Shown one piece after another: positions 1 to 9,000 of a DNA stretch of 32,552 nucleotides. The stretch covers positions 1-32,552 of the forward strand of contig DBYC01000035.1 of NCBI GenBank assembly GCA_002310035.1, in the 5' to 3' direction. A program made the translations under genes and the position numbers. Below the pieces are notes generated by a model, which worked only from the letters and a program-made list of their open reading frames with translations, did not search any database and had not been told where the DNA came from. The DNA comes from a bacterium UBP6_UBA1196. Lineage in GTDB: Bacteria; UBP6; UBA1177. The stretch's first letter is position 1; each line of letters opens with the position of its first letter.

Positions 1-3000
1 GAATGGCCCGACACGATCCACCAGTTCGCTGTCGAGCAGTTCGAGACTGACGCAAGCGGCAACAGGATCCCGATAAAGGACAAACAGGACAAGTGGATCT
101 ATCCTTGCGTATACAAGAATGCTGCAGGTGAGGACATCCGTGACTACAACACATATTCGGCTACGAGATCGGGTTCATGCCGTCCTGACTGCAAACTTTC
201 GACATGCGGCGACGGTATCAAAGGACTCGGTGAGGCATGCGACGACGGCAACATGAGCAACGACGACTCTTGTCTGGAAGGCTGCCAGCGGCTTGACTCC
301 TGTGGTGACGGATATTTCTCGTCGAAGCGTTCGTATCTCTGCGAAGAGCTTCTCGGAACAGTCACGAACAGCGAAGACAATACGGAATGGACAGGCACAG
401 GCGTCTCCCTTTTTGATCTTCAGAACAAGTGGAGCCAGCGCGGCGTAGTCGAGTGCGGTCCCGGCAAAAAGAAATCATGTGACGAACTCAAATCCGAACT
501 GACTACAGGCCGTGGTATCTACAGCAATCTTATTGCAGGTGTCATCCACTGCTGCTTCAACCCGAAACTCATAGGTGAAGGCGACGACCACAACTGCGAG
601 TTCCCGCATACGACAGACGACGGATGGGATACACCGAGAGAAAGGGCTTTGCAGCGCTGCATGATGACAAAACGGAAGAACGCTTCTCAGGATGATGACA
701 CTATTTCGTACCGTAGCGAGGCGCAGTGCGAGGAAGAGGGACTGGATGACCAGCTCGAGAGATGCGAGTTCAATGCCAAAAGATTTGCTGAAGAGTGTGA
801 AAGCAAATGGGTCGGCGACAAGAACAAGGAAAGAAGGGAACTCTGCATCGCTCAGCTCAGCAACTACCACAATTACTGCGACAGTATCACATGCTACAAT
901 GTAACCGGCGGCTGCGGCGACGGAAAGAGAAACTATGTCGGAGACACGCCAATAGAAGAGTGTGACAGCAATTTCTCAGGCGAAGAAGGCTTCTATTACA
1001 ATATAGACGGCACAAAGATCTATGTCGCTTCCGGAGGTCAGGGCAAATACTGCACAGGCAAGTGCCGCGGCAACTGCTATCCTAGCAGTGGCGAACAGGC
1101 ACCTATGTGCAGCGATGTGATCCTTGACAACTGCTGGGAATACAACAGTAAAGAGACGGCTGAAGAATACTGGGGTTCGGTCGGCTGTACCGACTATCAG
1201 CATAACGGAACCCAAGGTTCCAAATGCGGTGACGGCATGATCGATAAATTTGCGGACGAAATATGCGACGAACAAAACAACAACAAGCCTGGCGGCTACT
1301 GTTCGGAAAACTGCAAATCGAAACCTGGCTGGTGCGGTGACGGAATAAAGCAGAACGACTTCGCCGAAAAATGTGACAGGAAGGTTTTTGAAGATGGTGA
1401 ATCGTGTGACGCAACCATAGTAATCTGCGACAATTCCAGCTGTACTGAAAAACACACCAATGACTGCTCGAAAGTAAAAGGCGAATACTGCAGCGACGAC
1501 TGTCAGGTAGACTACGGTTCATGCGGCGACGGCAAAGTCACCGGCAAGGGCATCAACCTTTACGACGGATGGGTTTCCGGTAATGAGGTTGTCGGATATG
1601 ATTATCATTCGCTGATAACTTTGACCGAACCAAACAAAAAGGCTGGTCCTGAGGACTGCGACAAAAACGATAACAGAACCAAAACACTGCTCAATGCGCT
1701 TTATCTGCTTTCGGGCGAGTCTGATGATCTGGATGCAAAGAAAGACGCTTTCTTCGAATCTATATGCCCGGGCTGCAAAAAAACCGGAAGCTGCGGCGAC
1801 GGCGAGCGTAACTACAGGTTCGAAGGCTGCGACTGCGGAAACGGCAACGGAAGCGGAACATGCGCACCTAAATCGAAAAGCGGAAATCTGACACTCAGCG
1901 GTCTTGAGGGCTATAACTGCCACGCTAACTGCCATTCCGACCCGATAGGCCAGGTTTACATTGATCAGATCACGCCGACCAATATCAGCGGCTGGGCTTG
2001 CGATCCCGATCACCCGATGATCAACGGAAAGAACTACGATATGGTGAAGATAAAGTTCATCAATGCAAACGGCGAGGAAGCAAAAAATGCAGCCGGCGTA
2101 ACTGTTGCACCGATCATACTCAAGACGGGCCAGGATGTTCCGCAGAGCTACAACGGCAACGAACATTACCGTGAAGATGTCGTCACGATATGCGGCGGCG
2201 GCTCAGGACAGGGCTGGAACTACAATCTTTCGCTTGCCGGCATCAATCCTGCGGAAGGACCTTACACGATAAAAGTCTACGCTATTCCGTTAAAGACAGG
2301 TACGGATCCGAATCCGGTGGACGGAAACGAAAATGAAGTTCTTATCGGCACAAAGACTAACTTCATCACGGCAATGCAGTGCGGCGACGGAGTCGTCACG
2401 AAATGCAGCTCTCTCAGTGTCATGCACAAAGACGACACTGTCGAATTCCTTTCCAACGGCTGGACATGCGACGCTGCAAAAAATGCAGAGCTGAAGGGCG
2501 GCTGCGCTGGTAACGGTTTCGAGATAGGCGAAAAATGCGTTGACGAAAACTGCGACAACACTCCCGGCACGCGTTTCGGCTGCGTCAACAGCGACGGCAC
2601 CCCGTGTTCTGATCCAACTGGGGATGACAATGCCGACTGCTACAGCGAAGGAGATAATAAATGCCAGTGGACATACTGCGGTGACGGCATAGTTCAGGAA
2701 CAAGCTTCGACAGAAAGACAGCACTCGGGAATTCCCGGCAATCCTGAAGAGGAGTGCGATAGTACATCGCTTCCTGCGGACCTTGAAGGAGAATTCTGCA
2801 CTAATCTCGGACTGGAGAAACCGACTGGTGAGGCTGCTACTGTGTCAGACGCCATTACGGGTAAGGCAATAACATGCAAAAATACATGCAAATACAAGAG
2901 AGAGTACGACGCCGACAAAAAGACGGGCTGCCAGCTTCGGAGCACATGTCCGTCACTCAAGGATGTCGTAGCCGGCTGGATAACGGATCATTCTACGGAA

Positions 3001-5000
3001 ACATCAGGCTATGATGCAGACCAGTTCGCAAATTATGTCACATACCACAGTTCAACTTACTTGAGAAATTGGGAATGCAACGACGACGGCGAATGTGGTT
3101 GGAGCGGAACAAAAGAAGCTGATTACAAATCTAAATATGTGGAGAACACCGAAGACGAGTATGGATGTTTCTTCTACTGCAATGAAGGTCTTGTATGGGA
3201 CAAAAACAAAAAGTTCTGCGCTCCGATATCTGCAACCGATACAACGGGCATCGAGACCTCATGCAATAAATGTACTGGCAAAGACAACAGCCTTGCCAAC
3301 GGTATCTGGAACGACGCAGACGGAAAAGACTGCACTAATGATACTGGTACTAATAAAAAGAAGGCATACATCGGAACGGTTGTCGAAGGCGGCAAAGTTT
3401 ACTATGTTGTACCTCAGCCTGACGGAACGAATAAAAAAGAGGAAGTCGGTGGTCTTGTACCCAGGCTTGATGCCAAATACGATGCCAGCGGATCACCAAC
3501 TTATCAGTGCAGCTGGAAATGCGGATCAGATGCGCCGCACTACAGTTCAGCGATGAACAAATGCTACCAGCACGACAAGACATACACATGCAAAGGTAAA
3601 CCCGATAATTCAGTATGGGTCAAGATCGAAAGCGCTACCGACACAAGCGTCAAAACAGAGATCCTCGGTGAGACGGAATCGCTCTCCGTTCCTCAGACAT
3701 ACAATGGAATTGACGGAGATACGGGCGAGGCGAAATATAATCCTAATGACAAAGAGACATACGAAGACAAATACAAAGATGACGCAAACACAATCAAGAT
3801 AGGTATTCTCGATGCTGTCTATGTCAACGAGCCCGGCATTACTGCATACCAGCAGAGAAATACACTCAAAAACTACCCCAGCAACTCCCGCTGCTTCTGG
3901 GTATGCAAAGATAACTATGTCGCTACAAAGAGAAATGGCTCAGCAGTTTATGATTTCTGCACACCAGAAACTTCAGGCGGAGCAACTGAAGATTCGCGTT
4001 GTCCTGCAAAGCAAAAAAATGCGGACGCCAAGATATATAACGAAGACTGCTCGAAAGTTAAAGAAGCAGACCGTTGCGAAGTCAGGGCAGGTTATCACCA
4101 GAGATGCAACGATGTCGATGTCCACGACGGCTACAAATCCTTCAACGGCAAATACGGTTCGTGGACTGTTAACGGTCAGACAGTTTCACACTGCAACAAA
4201 ACATGCGGCGAGAAACAGGATTCTTCCGGAAACTGGATCGAAGACAGCGATGATGAATGGGGCAGGATCGTCAACAAATCCGACGGAACAAACGACATGA
4301 AGTTCTATTGCGGTGACGGTATAGCCCAGACAGAAGAGTTCACTACAAACTACTTGGGTAATATGATCCATGCAACTGCGGCAAATTATCCCGGTGCCGC
4401 TGCTGACCAGGTATCAGGTGGTACAAATGCCGTAGATGAATACTGTGACGGAACACCGACAAGCAACAGCCGGACAAAACTCTGCGACAGGTATCTCAGC
4501 AAATTCGGTGCACCAACAGCCACGAGTGTAAGCAAGAGCTATTACAACAATTCATCAATCGAGTGCAACTCTACCTGCAATGGTATGACTCATATTGCCG
4601 GTACGTCAAAAGACGATATCAACTACACTGACACAGACTATCCGTGCGGTTTCTGCGGTGACGGGAAGTTAAATATAAATAGCTCTGGGGAAAGAGAAGG
4701 ATGTGACGAAGGTTTGACCGATTCAGGCGGATACGACCCAGACAAATGGACATCTGATTTCACAAACAGCACAGGTACCACAAGGAAGTGTAAGACTGAC
4801 TGCACCGGCTGGGCACCTTACTGCGGTGACGGAAACACGGATCCAGGTGAAACATGCGATAAATATGACGGTACAGCCAACATCGATACCTGGACTAAGG
4901 CTAAACACTGCAAAGCTGATTGTTCCGGCTGGGCACCTTACTGCGGAGACACAACTCGTCAAAACGACAATGAAGATTGCGACGGTTCAACTTACAGATC
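1..5000 (+). repeat. Left arm of a long imperfect inverted repeat
   Basis: The Cys-rich gene here is colinear with the reverse complement of the right-edge gene. Nt 1-122 equal the complement of 32330-32451 without a mismatch, about 80 bp around 141-221 are again identical, and perfect patches of ~40-60 bp recur (for example 1807-1865). Similarity stops near the 3' end of the genes. Confidence 0.85.
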
Positions 5001-5211
5001 CGGCAACCTTACGTCATGTACCATGTATTCTAGATCTGTTGATAACGGTTGTGGTGGTAGCTGCGATAAAAAGACTCAATATTGGTACAAAACATGTACT
5101 CGTTCTAGTTGCAATGGTGATTGTAAAGAAGTCTGGACATGTGGCAACGAGTGGGAGAGTTGCGGTTCTACACAAACTACAAACTGTCCGTCTTATGCTG
5201 TTTATCAATAA
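1..5211 (+). CDS. Giant cysteine-rich DUF4215-repeat surface protein (5' end outside window)
   Basis: The frame is open from the first base to the TAA at 5209-5211, giving 1736 visible residues; the start and any signal peptide lie upstream. The protein is built from Cys-rich modules beginning CGDG (12 copies plus one CGD variant), several with the full E.CD.GN...C..C pattern of DUF4215 / Myxococcus cysteine-rich repeats, for example at nt 208-290. Such modules are known from large exported proteins of Myxococcota and related bacteria and are presumed disulfide-bonded or calcium-binding. A non-repeat domain with the motif GWACDPDHP lies at about nt 1945-2385. The last ~100 residues are Cys-rich but unlike the paralogue at the right edge. 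G+C is visibly higher than in the genes downstream. An Lgt-like gene follows at once on the same strand. Cell-surface location is inferred; the molecular role is unknown. Confidence 0.9.
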   Translation, partial: EWPDTIHQFAVEQFETDASGNRIPIKDKQDKWIYPCVYKNAAGEDIRDYNTYSATRSGSCRPDCKLSTCGDGIKGLGEACDDGNMSNDDSCLEGCQRLDSCGDGYFSSKRSYLCEELLGTVTNSEDNTEWTGTGVSLFDLQNKWSQRGVVECGPGKKKSCDELKSELTTGRGIYSNLIAGVIHCCFNPKLIGEGDDHNCEFPHTTDDGWDTPRERALQRCMMTKRKNASQDDDTISYRSEAQCEEEGLDDQLERCEFNAKRFAEECESKWVGDKNKERRELCIAQLSNYHNYCDSITCYNVTGGCGDGKRNYVGDTPIEECDSNFSGEEGFYYNIDGTKIYVASGGQGKYCTGKCRGNCYPSSGEQAPMCSDVILDNCWEYNSKETAEEYWGSVGCTDYQHNGTQGSKCGDGMIDKFADEICDEQNNNKPGGYCSENCKSKPGWCGDGIKQNDFAEKCDRKVFEDGESCDATIVICDNSSCTEKHTNDCSKVKGEYCSDDCQVDYGSCGDGKVTGKGINLYDGWVSGNEVVGYDYHSLITLTEPNKKAGPEDCDKNDNRTKTLLNALYLLSGESDDLDAKKDAFFESICPGCKKTGSCGDGERNYRFEGCDCGNGNGSGTCAPKSKSGNLTLSGLEGYNCHANCHSDPIGQVYIDQITPTNISGWACDPDHPMINGKNYDMVKIKFINANGEEAKNAAGVTVAPIILKTGQDVPQSYNGNEHYREDVVTICGGGSGQGWNYNLSLAGINPAEGPYTIKVYAIPLKTGTDPNPVDGNENEVLIGTKTNFITAMQCGDGVVTKCSSLSVMHKDDTVEFLSNGWTCDAAKNAELKGGCAGNGFEIGEKCVDENCDNTPGTRFGCVNSDGTPCSDPTGDDNADCYSEGDNKCQWTYCGDGIVQEQASTERQHSGIPGNPEEECDSTSLPADLEGEFCTNLGLEKPTGEAATVSDAITGKAITCKNTCKYKREYDADKKTGCQLRSTCPSLKDVVAGWITDHSTETSGYDADQFANYVTYHSSTYLRNWECNDDGECGWSGTKEADYKSKYVENTEDEYGCFFYCNEGLVWDKNKKFCAPISATDTTGIETSCNKCTGKDNSLANGIWNDADGKDCTNDTGTNKKKAYIGTVVEGGKVYYVVPQPDGTNKKEEVGGLVPRLDAKYDASGSPTYQCSWKCGSDAPHYSSAMNKCYQHDKTYTCKGKPDNSVWVKIESATDTSVKTEILGETESLSVPQTYNGIDGDTGEAKYNPNDKETYEDKYKDDANTIKIGILDAVYVNEPGITAYQQRNTLKNYPSNSRCFWVCKDNYVATKRNGSAVYDFCTPETSGGATEDSRCPAKQKNADAKIYNEDCSKVKEADRCEVRAGYHQRCNDVDVHDGYKSFNGKYGSWTVNGQTVSHCNKTCGEKQDSSGNWIEDSDDEWGRIVNKSDGTNDMKFYCGDGIAQTEEFTTNYLGNMIHATAANYPGAAADQVSGGTNAVDEYCDGTPTSNSRTKLCDRYLSKFGAPTATSVSKSYYNNSSIECNSTCNGMTHIAGTSKDDINYTDTDYPCGFCGDGKLNINSSGEREGCDEGLTDSGGYDPDKWTSDFTNSTGTTRKCKTDCTGWAPYCGDGNTDPGETCDKYDGTANIDTWTKAKHCKADCSGWAPYCGDTTRQNDNEDCDGSTYRSGNLTSCTMYSRSVDNGCGGSCDKKTQYWYKTCTRSSCNGDCKEVWTCGNEWESCGSTQTTNCPSYAVYQ

Positions 5212-5225
5212 TATTTACGCAAACC

Positions 5226-6056
5226 TTGTTTAAATACCTGAACATTTTTAACTTTAAATTTAATTTATACGATGTTATTGGAGTCGTAGGCTTTGTATGC
5301 TTGGCTTTATTTAATTTTATTCAAATAAGAGACAAAAAGATTGTCGGATTTTTAAGGTTTCTGCCAAAAAGAGAGCATTCGAAACAGACTACTGTTTTAT
5401 TTACATCGGAATCCTTGATTTTTGCATTACTTATGAGTGCTTTTCCAAGTTGGACATTAGCGTTTCCTTTTGCCGGATTATTCTATGATTTTACTGGTCA
5501 GACCGGAGCAGTTGTTTATTTCGGTCATCTGCTTTCGTCGTTTCCCTTTTTTCTGCTTGGTGCATTGTTGATCGGCGTAAAACCGTTCAAAACACTTGAT
5601 ATTCTTACTCCGGCTTATCCGCTCGCCCTGACTTATGGAAAACTTGCATGTTTTTGCGCCGGCTGCTGCAACGGCATTGCAGTTGACGGGGGTTTTTACA
5701 ATTATGAAACGGGACTCAGGGAATTTCCCGTTCAGCTTGTAGAGAGTGTAGAAGCGATTGTGATTTTCTTAATCATGATGAAAATCAGAAAAAAGGCAAA
5801 ACTCGGGACGATGTTTCCTCTCTATCTTGTTTTTTATTCGGGAATGAGGTTTTTCAGCGAATTTTTGCGGGCGCAGCCAGATATTCTGGGCCCGCTCAAA
5901 TGCGCCCAGATTTTCTGTATTGCCGGAATCGTTCTCGGATTTGTCGGTTTTATTTTGGCTGAAAAATATGCGGAGCGGGGTGACAATGCTTTTGGCAGAA
6001 TTTACTCAAAGATAGAGAAATGTCTCTGCAAAAAATTTCCCAAAAGGGTTGTTTAG
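5226..6056 (+). CDS. Lgt-like (prolipoprotein diacylglyceryl transferase family) membrane protein
   Basis: A polytopic membrane protein of about 276 residues. The Lgt-family signature is seen in the order GKLACFCAGCCNG, FPVQLVES, MRFFSEFLR and LKCAQIFCIAG, matching the family's GR/C..GCC.G, P.QLYE, R...E..R and S.GQ blocks. Canonical Lgt moves a diacylglyceryl group from phosphatidylglycerol to the lipobox Cys of prolipoproteins. Here the FHGG histidine motif is not evident (FGH occurs nearby) and the usual Arg of GRIGNF is Lys, so the substrate may differ. Start choice is uncertain. TTG at 5226 puts the first helix where the family has it and clears the upstream stop; an in-frame ATG at 5139 would overlap the Cys-rich gene by 73 nt and add 29 residues. 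NRPS-1 begins 24 nt downstream. The position between a Cys-rich protein and a synthetase recurs at the right locus. Confidence 0.75.
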   Translation: MFKYLNIFNFKFNLYDVIGVVGFVCLALFNFIQIRDKKIVGFLRFLPKREHSKQTTVLFTSESLIFALLMSAFPSWTLAFPFAGLFYDFTGQTGAVVYFGHLLSSFPFFLLGALLIGVKPFKTLDILTPAYPLALTYGKLACFCAGCCNGIAVDGGFYNYETGLREFPVQLVESVEAIVIFLIMMKIRKKAKLGTMFPLYLVFYSGMRFFSEFLRAQPDILGPLKCAQIFCIAGIVLGFVGFILAEKYAERGDNAFGRIYSKIEKCLCKKFPKRVV

Positions 6057-6080
6057 CAATTTGACTGGCGGGCAGTTCGA

Positions 6081-9000
6081 ATGAAAAGAATCTACAGTTT
6101 GAGCAGACCTCAGAGAGCTGTTTACTATAGGGAGAAATTGGCAGGAGGAACTATATCAAATATCTGCTGCAGTTCCCTGTTCAATAAAAAATATTCGGAA
6201 GAAGAGATAAAAAACGCCATAGTCTCGGTCTATCAGCAAAACGATGCGCTGAGAATCAGGATAAAAGAGGAAAACGGTAATCCTGTTCAGTATTTTTCGG
6301 ACTCTTATCCTGAAAATGTCGATGTTCTTTATTTCAAAAACAAAGAGGATTTGGATGAATTTGGTCAAAAATGGGCAAAAGAACCGTTTGCGTTCGAGAA
6401 CAATAGTTTGTGCGAACTGAAAGCCGTGGTTCTTCCGGATAGGAGCGGAGCAATATGCAGGCTGCACCATATTGTCGCCGATGCATGGGGAATAGCTTTG
6501 ATTCCGGCGCAGCTTAGCAAAATCCTTAGAAATGAAGAAATAGAGACTTTTTCTTACCGCGATTTTATAGAATCGGACGAAAAATATTCCAAAAGCCAAA
6601 GACACGATGAAGACAGGTGTTTTTTTGAAGAAAAGTTTCCGGAAAATCCCTATCCTGTGTATTTATCAGACCAACATGCACTTTCTTTTGTCGCAAAACG
6701 AAAATCTTTTGATATTGACAGAGAAGAGAGCAGGCGTTTTATAGAATATGCAAAAAAATATTCTGTCAGTCCTTTTGTCCTGTTTTTAACCGTTTTGTCG
6801 GTCTGTTTCAGCCGAATGAAAATGAATGCCGAAAAATTTTATATAGGCACTACTTTTCTAAACCGTAGCGGGTTTGTCGAGAAAAACACTGTCGGAACCT
6901 ATGCTCCAGCCTTGCCATTTATGATTACTGTAGATAACAATAGAAATTTCACGGAAAATATGTCGGAAACCAGAAAAATTGTTCTTTTGCATATCCGTCA
7001 CGGAAAATATAATTATAACGAACTACTCAATGATTTGAGGCATAAATTCAATTTCCAAGGAAAATTATTCGATGTCAGTCTGACTTATATGAATATGTCA
7101 ATTTACGGAGAATGTGACAGTACTTGGTACTTCAACTGCACTCAAAATGAGACTCTGCATATACATATTGATGACCGTGACGCTAAAGGTGTTCTGACTT
7201 TCAATTACGATTATCTTACCGACATATTTACAGAAAACGATATCGAAAAATTTCATTCCGCTATGATGCTCCTGCTTGAAGATGCGATCAACAATCCGGA
7301 TAAGAAGATCAGCGAACTTGAGATCGCACCGAAAGAAGATCTTTCGATCCTTCACGGAGAGAGAACTGTTTTGCCCGAATCCGCGACTATACCTTCTCTT
7401 TTTGAAGAAATGGTTAAGAAAAAAGCTGATGAAATCTGTGTTGTGACCGACTATAAAAACTACACTTTTTCTGAATTCAATAATCTGGCAAAGCTTATTG
7501 ATTCTGAAATAAGAAAAATCACTCTCGGAAAAAAGCAGCCTGTTGCCGTTGTTGCAGAAAGAAGCATAGAAATGTATGCTTCTATTTATGCAATAGTCCG
7601 CGGTGGAAACGCATATCTTCCGATAGATCCGGCTTATCCGAAAGAGCGCATTGGATATATGCTTGAAAACAGCGGAGCGGAACTTGTTTTGGCACAGGAT
7701 AAATTCTGCGGTTTATTCGATAAAATCAAAGTGCTTGATGTTTCTGAAATCATAAAAGACGGACATGTTCAGACTGAAGATCAGCCTGTTTCGGCACTTC
7801 CCGAAGACACGGCTTATATTATCTACACTTCAGGTTCTACCGGCAGACCGAAAGGAGCGAAAATCAGTCACGGATCACTGCTCAACCGTATCCTTTGGAT
7901 GGAAAAAGCTTATCCGTTAGATGAAAACAGCGTGATTCTGCAGAAGACGCCGTACACTTTCGATGTTTCGCTTTGGGAGATATTCTGGTGGGGAATTTCA
8001 GGTCGCAAAATGGCGTTCATGAAGCCGGATGAATACTTTCTTCCTGCAAAGATAACTGATGAAATTTACAGAAAAAAAGCAACTGTTGCACATTTCGTGC
8101 CTTCTGTTCTGGATCTTTTTGTCAAATACCTTGAAAACGATCCGAAAGAGCGTGAAAAAGTCTCCACACTCAAAGATGTCTTTGTTTCAGGCGAAGTTTT
8201 AAACGCATCTTTAATAAACAGATTTTATGTGATGTTTTCAGCTGAAGACGTGAAGATACACAACCTTTACGGTCCGACGGAATGCGCTGTAGATGTCTCT
8301 TTTTATGATTGTAAAGCGCGGGAGTCGGATCCTGTTCCGATTGGAAAGCCGATAGACAACACTGATATTTTCATACTAGACAACAATATGCAGGCAGTTC
8401 CGAAAGGAGTAGTCGGAGAAATTTGCATAGGCGGAACAAATGTTGGTCAGGGTTATGTAAACAATGAAGCTTTGACAAATGAAGTTTTTTTGAAGAATCC
8501 GTTCGGCGAAGGCCAAATCTACAAAACAGGCGATCTCGGCTATATCAACAGTGAAAACAAAATAATTTTCAGCTGCAGGAAAGATACTCAGATAAAGCTG
8601 AACGGTCAGAGGATTGAACTTACCGAGATCGAAAATGCGATATCCGAAATCGATGGAATCTCTCAGTCTGCAGTTGTTGTAAGAAAAAACAATGAAGGGA
8701 ATCAGATACTCTGCGCATTTTATTCGGGAGAAAAAAGGGGAAACAGTGAAATCAGAAAAGAACTCGGAAAGAAGCTGCCGAACTATATGATTCCGCAGAT
8801 AATCACGCATCTTGACGAAATGCCGCTCACATCAAGCGGCAAGATTGACAGACTGTCGCTTCCGGCAATCAACCTTGAAAACATAGTTTGTGACAAAGAA
8901 TTTGTAGAAGCAAGAACGGAAGAAGAAAAAGCACTTTTAGAAGCAGTTAAAGATGTCCTAAAAATCGACAGAGTGAGTGTTACTGACAACTTTTTTGAAT

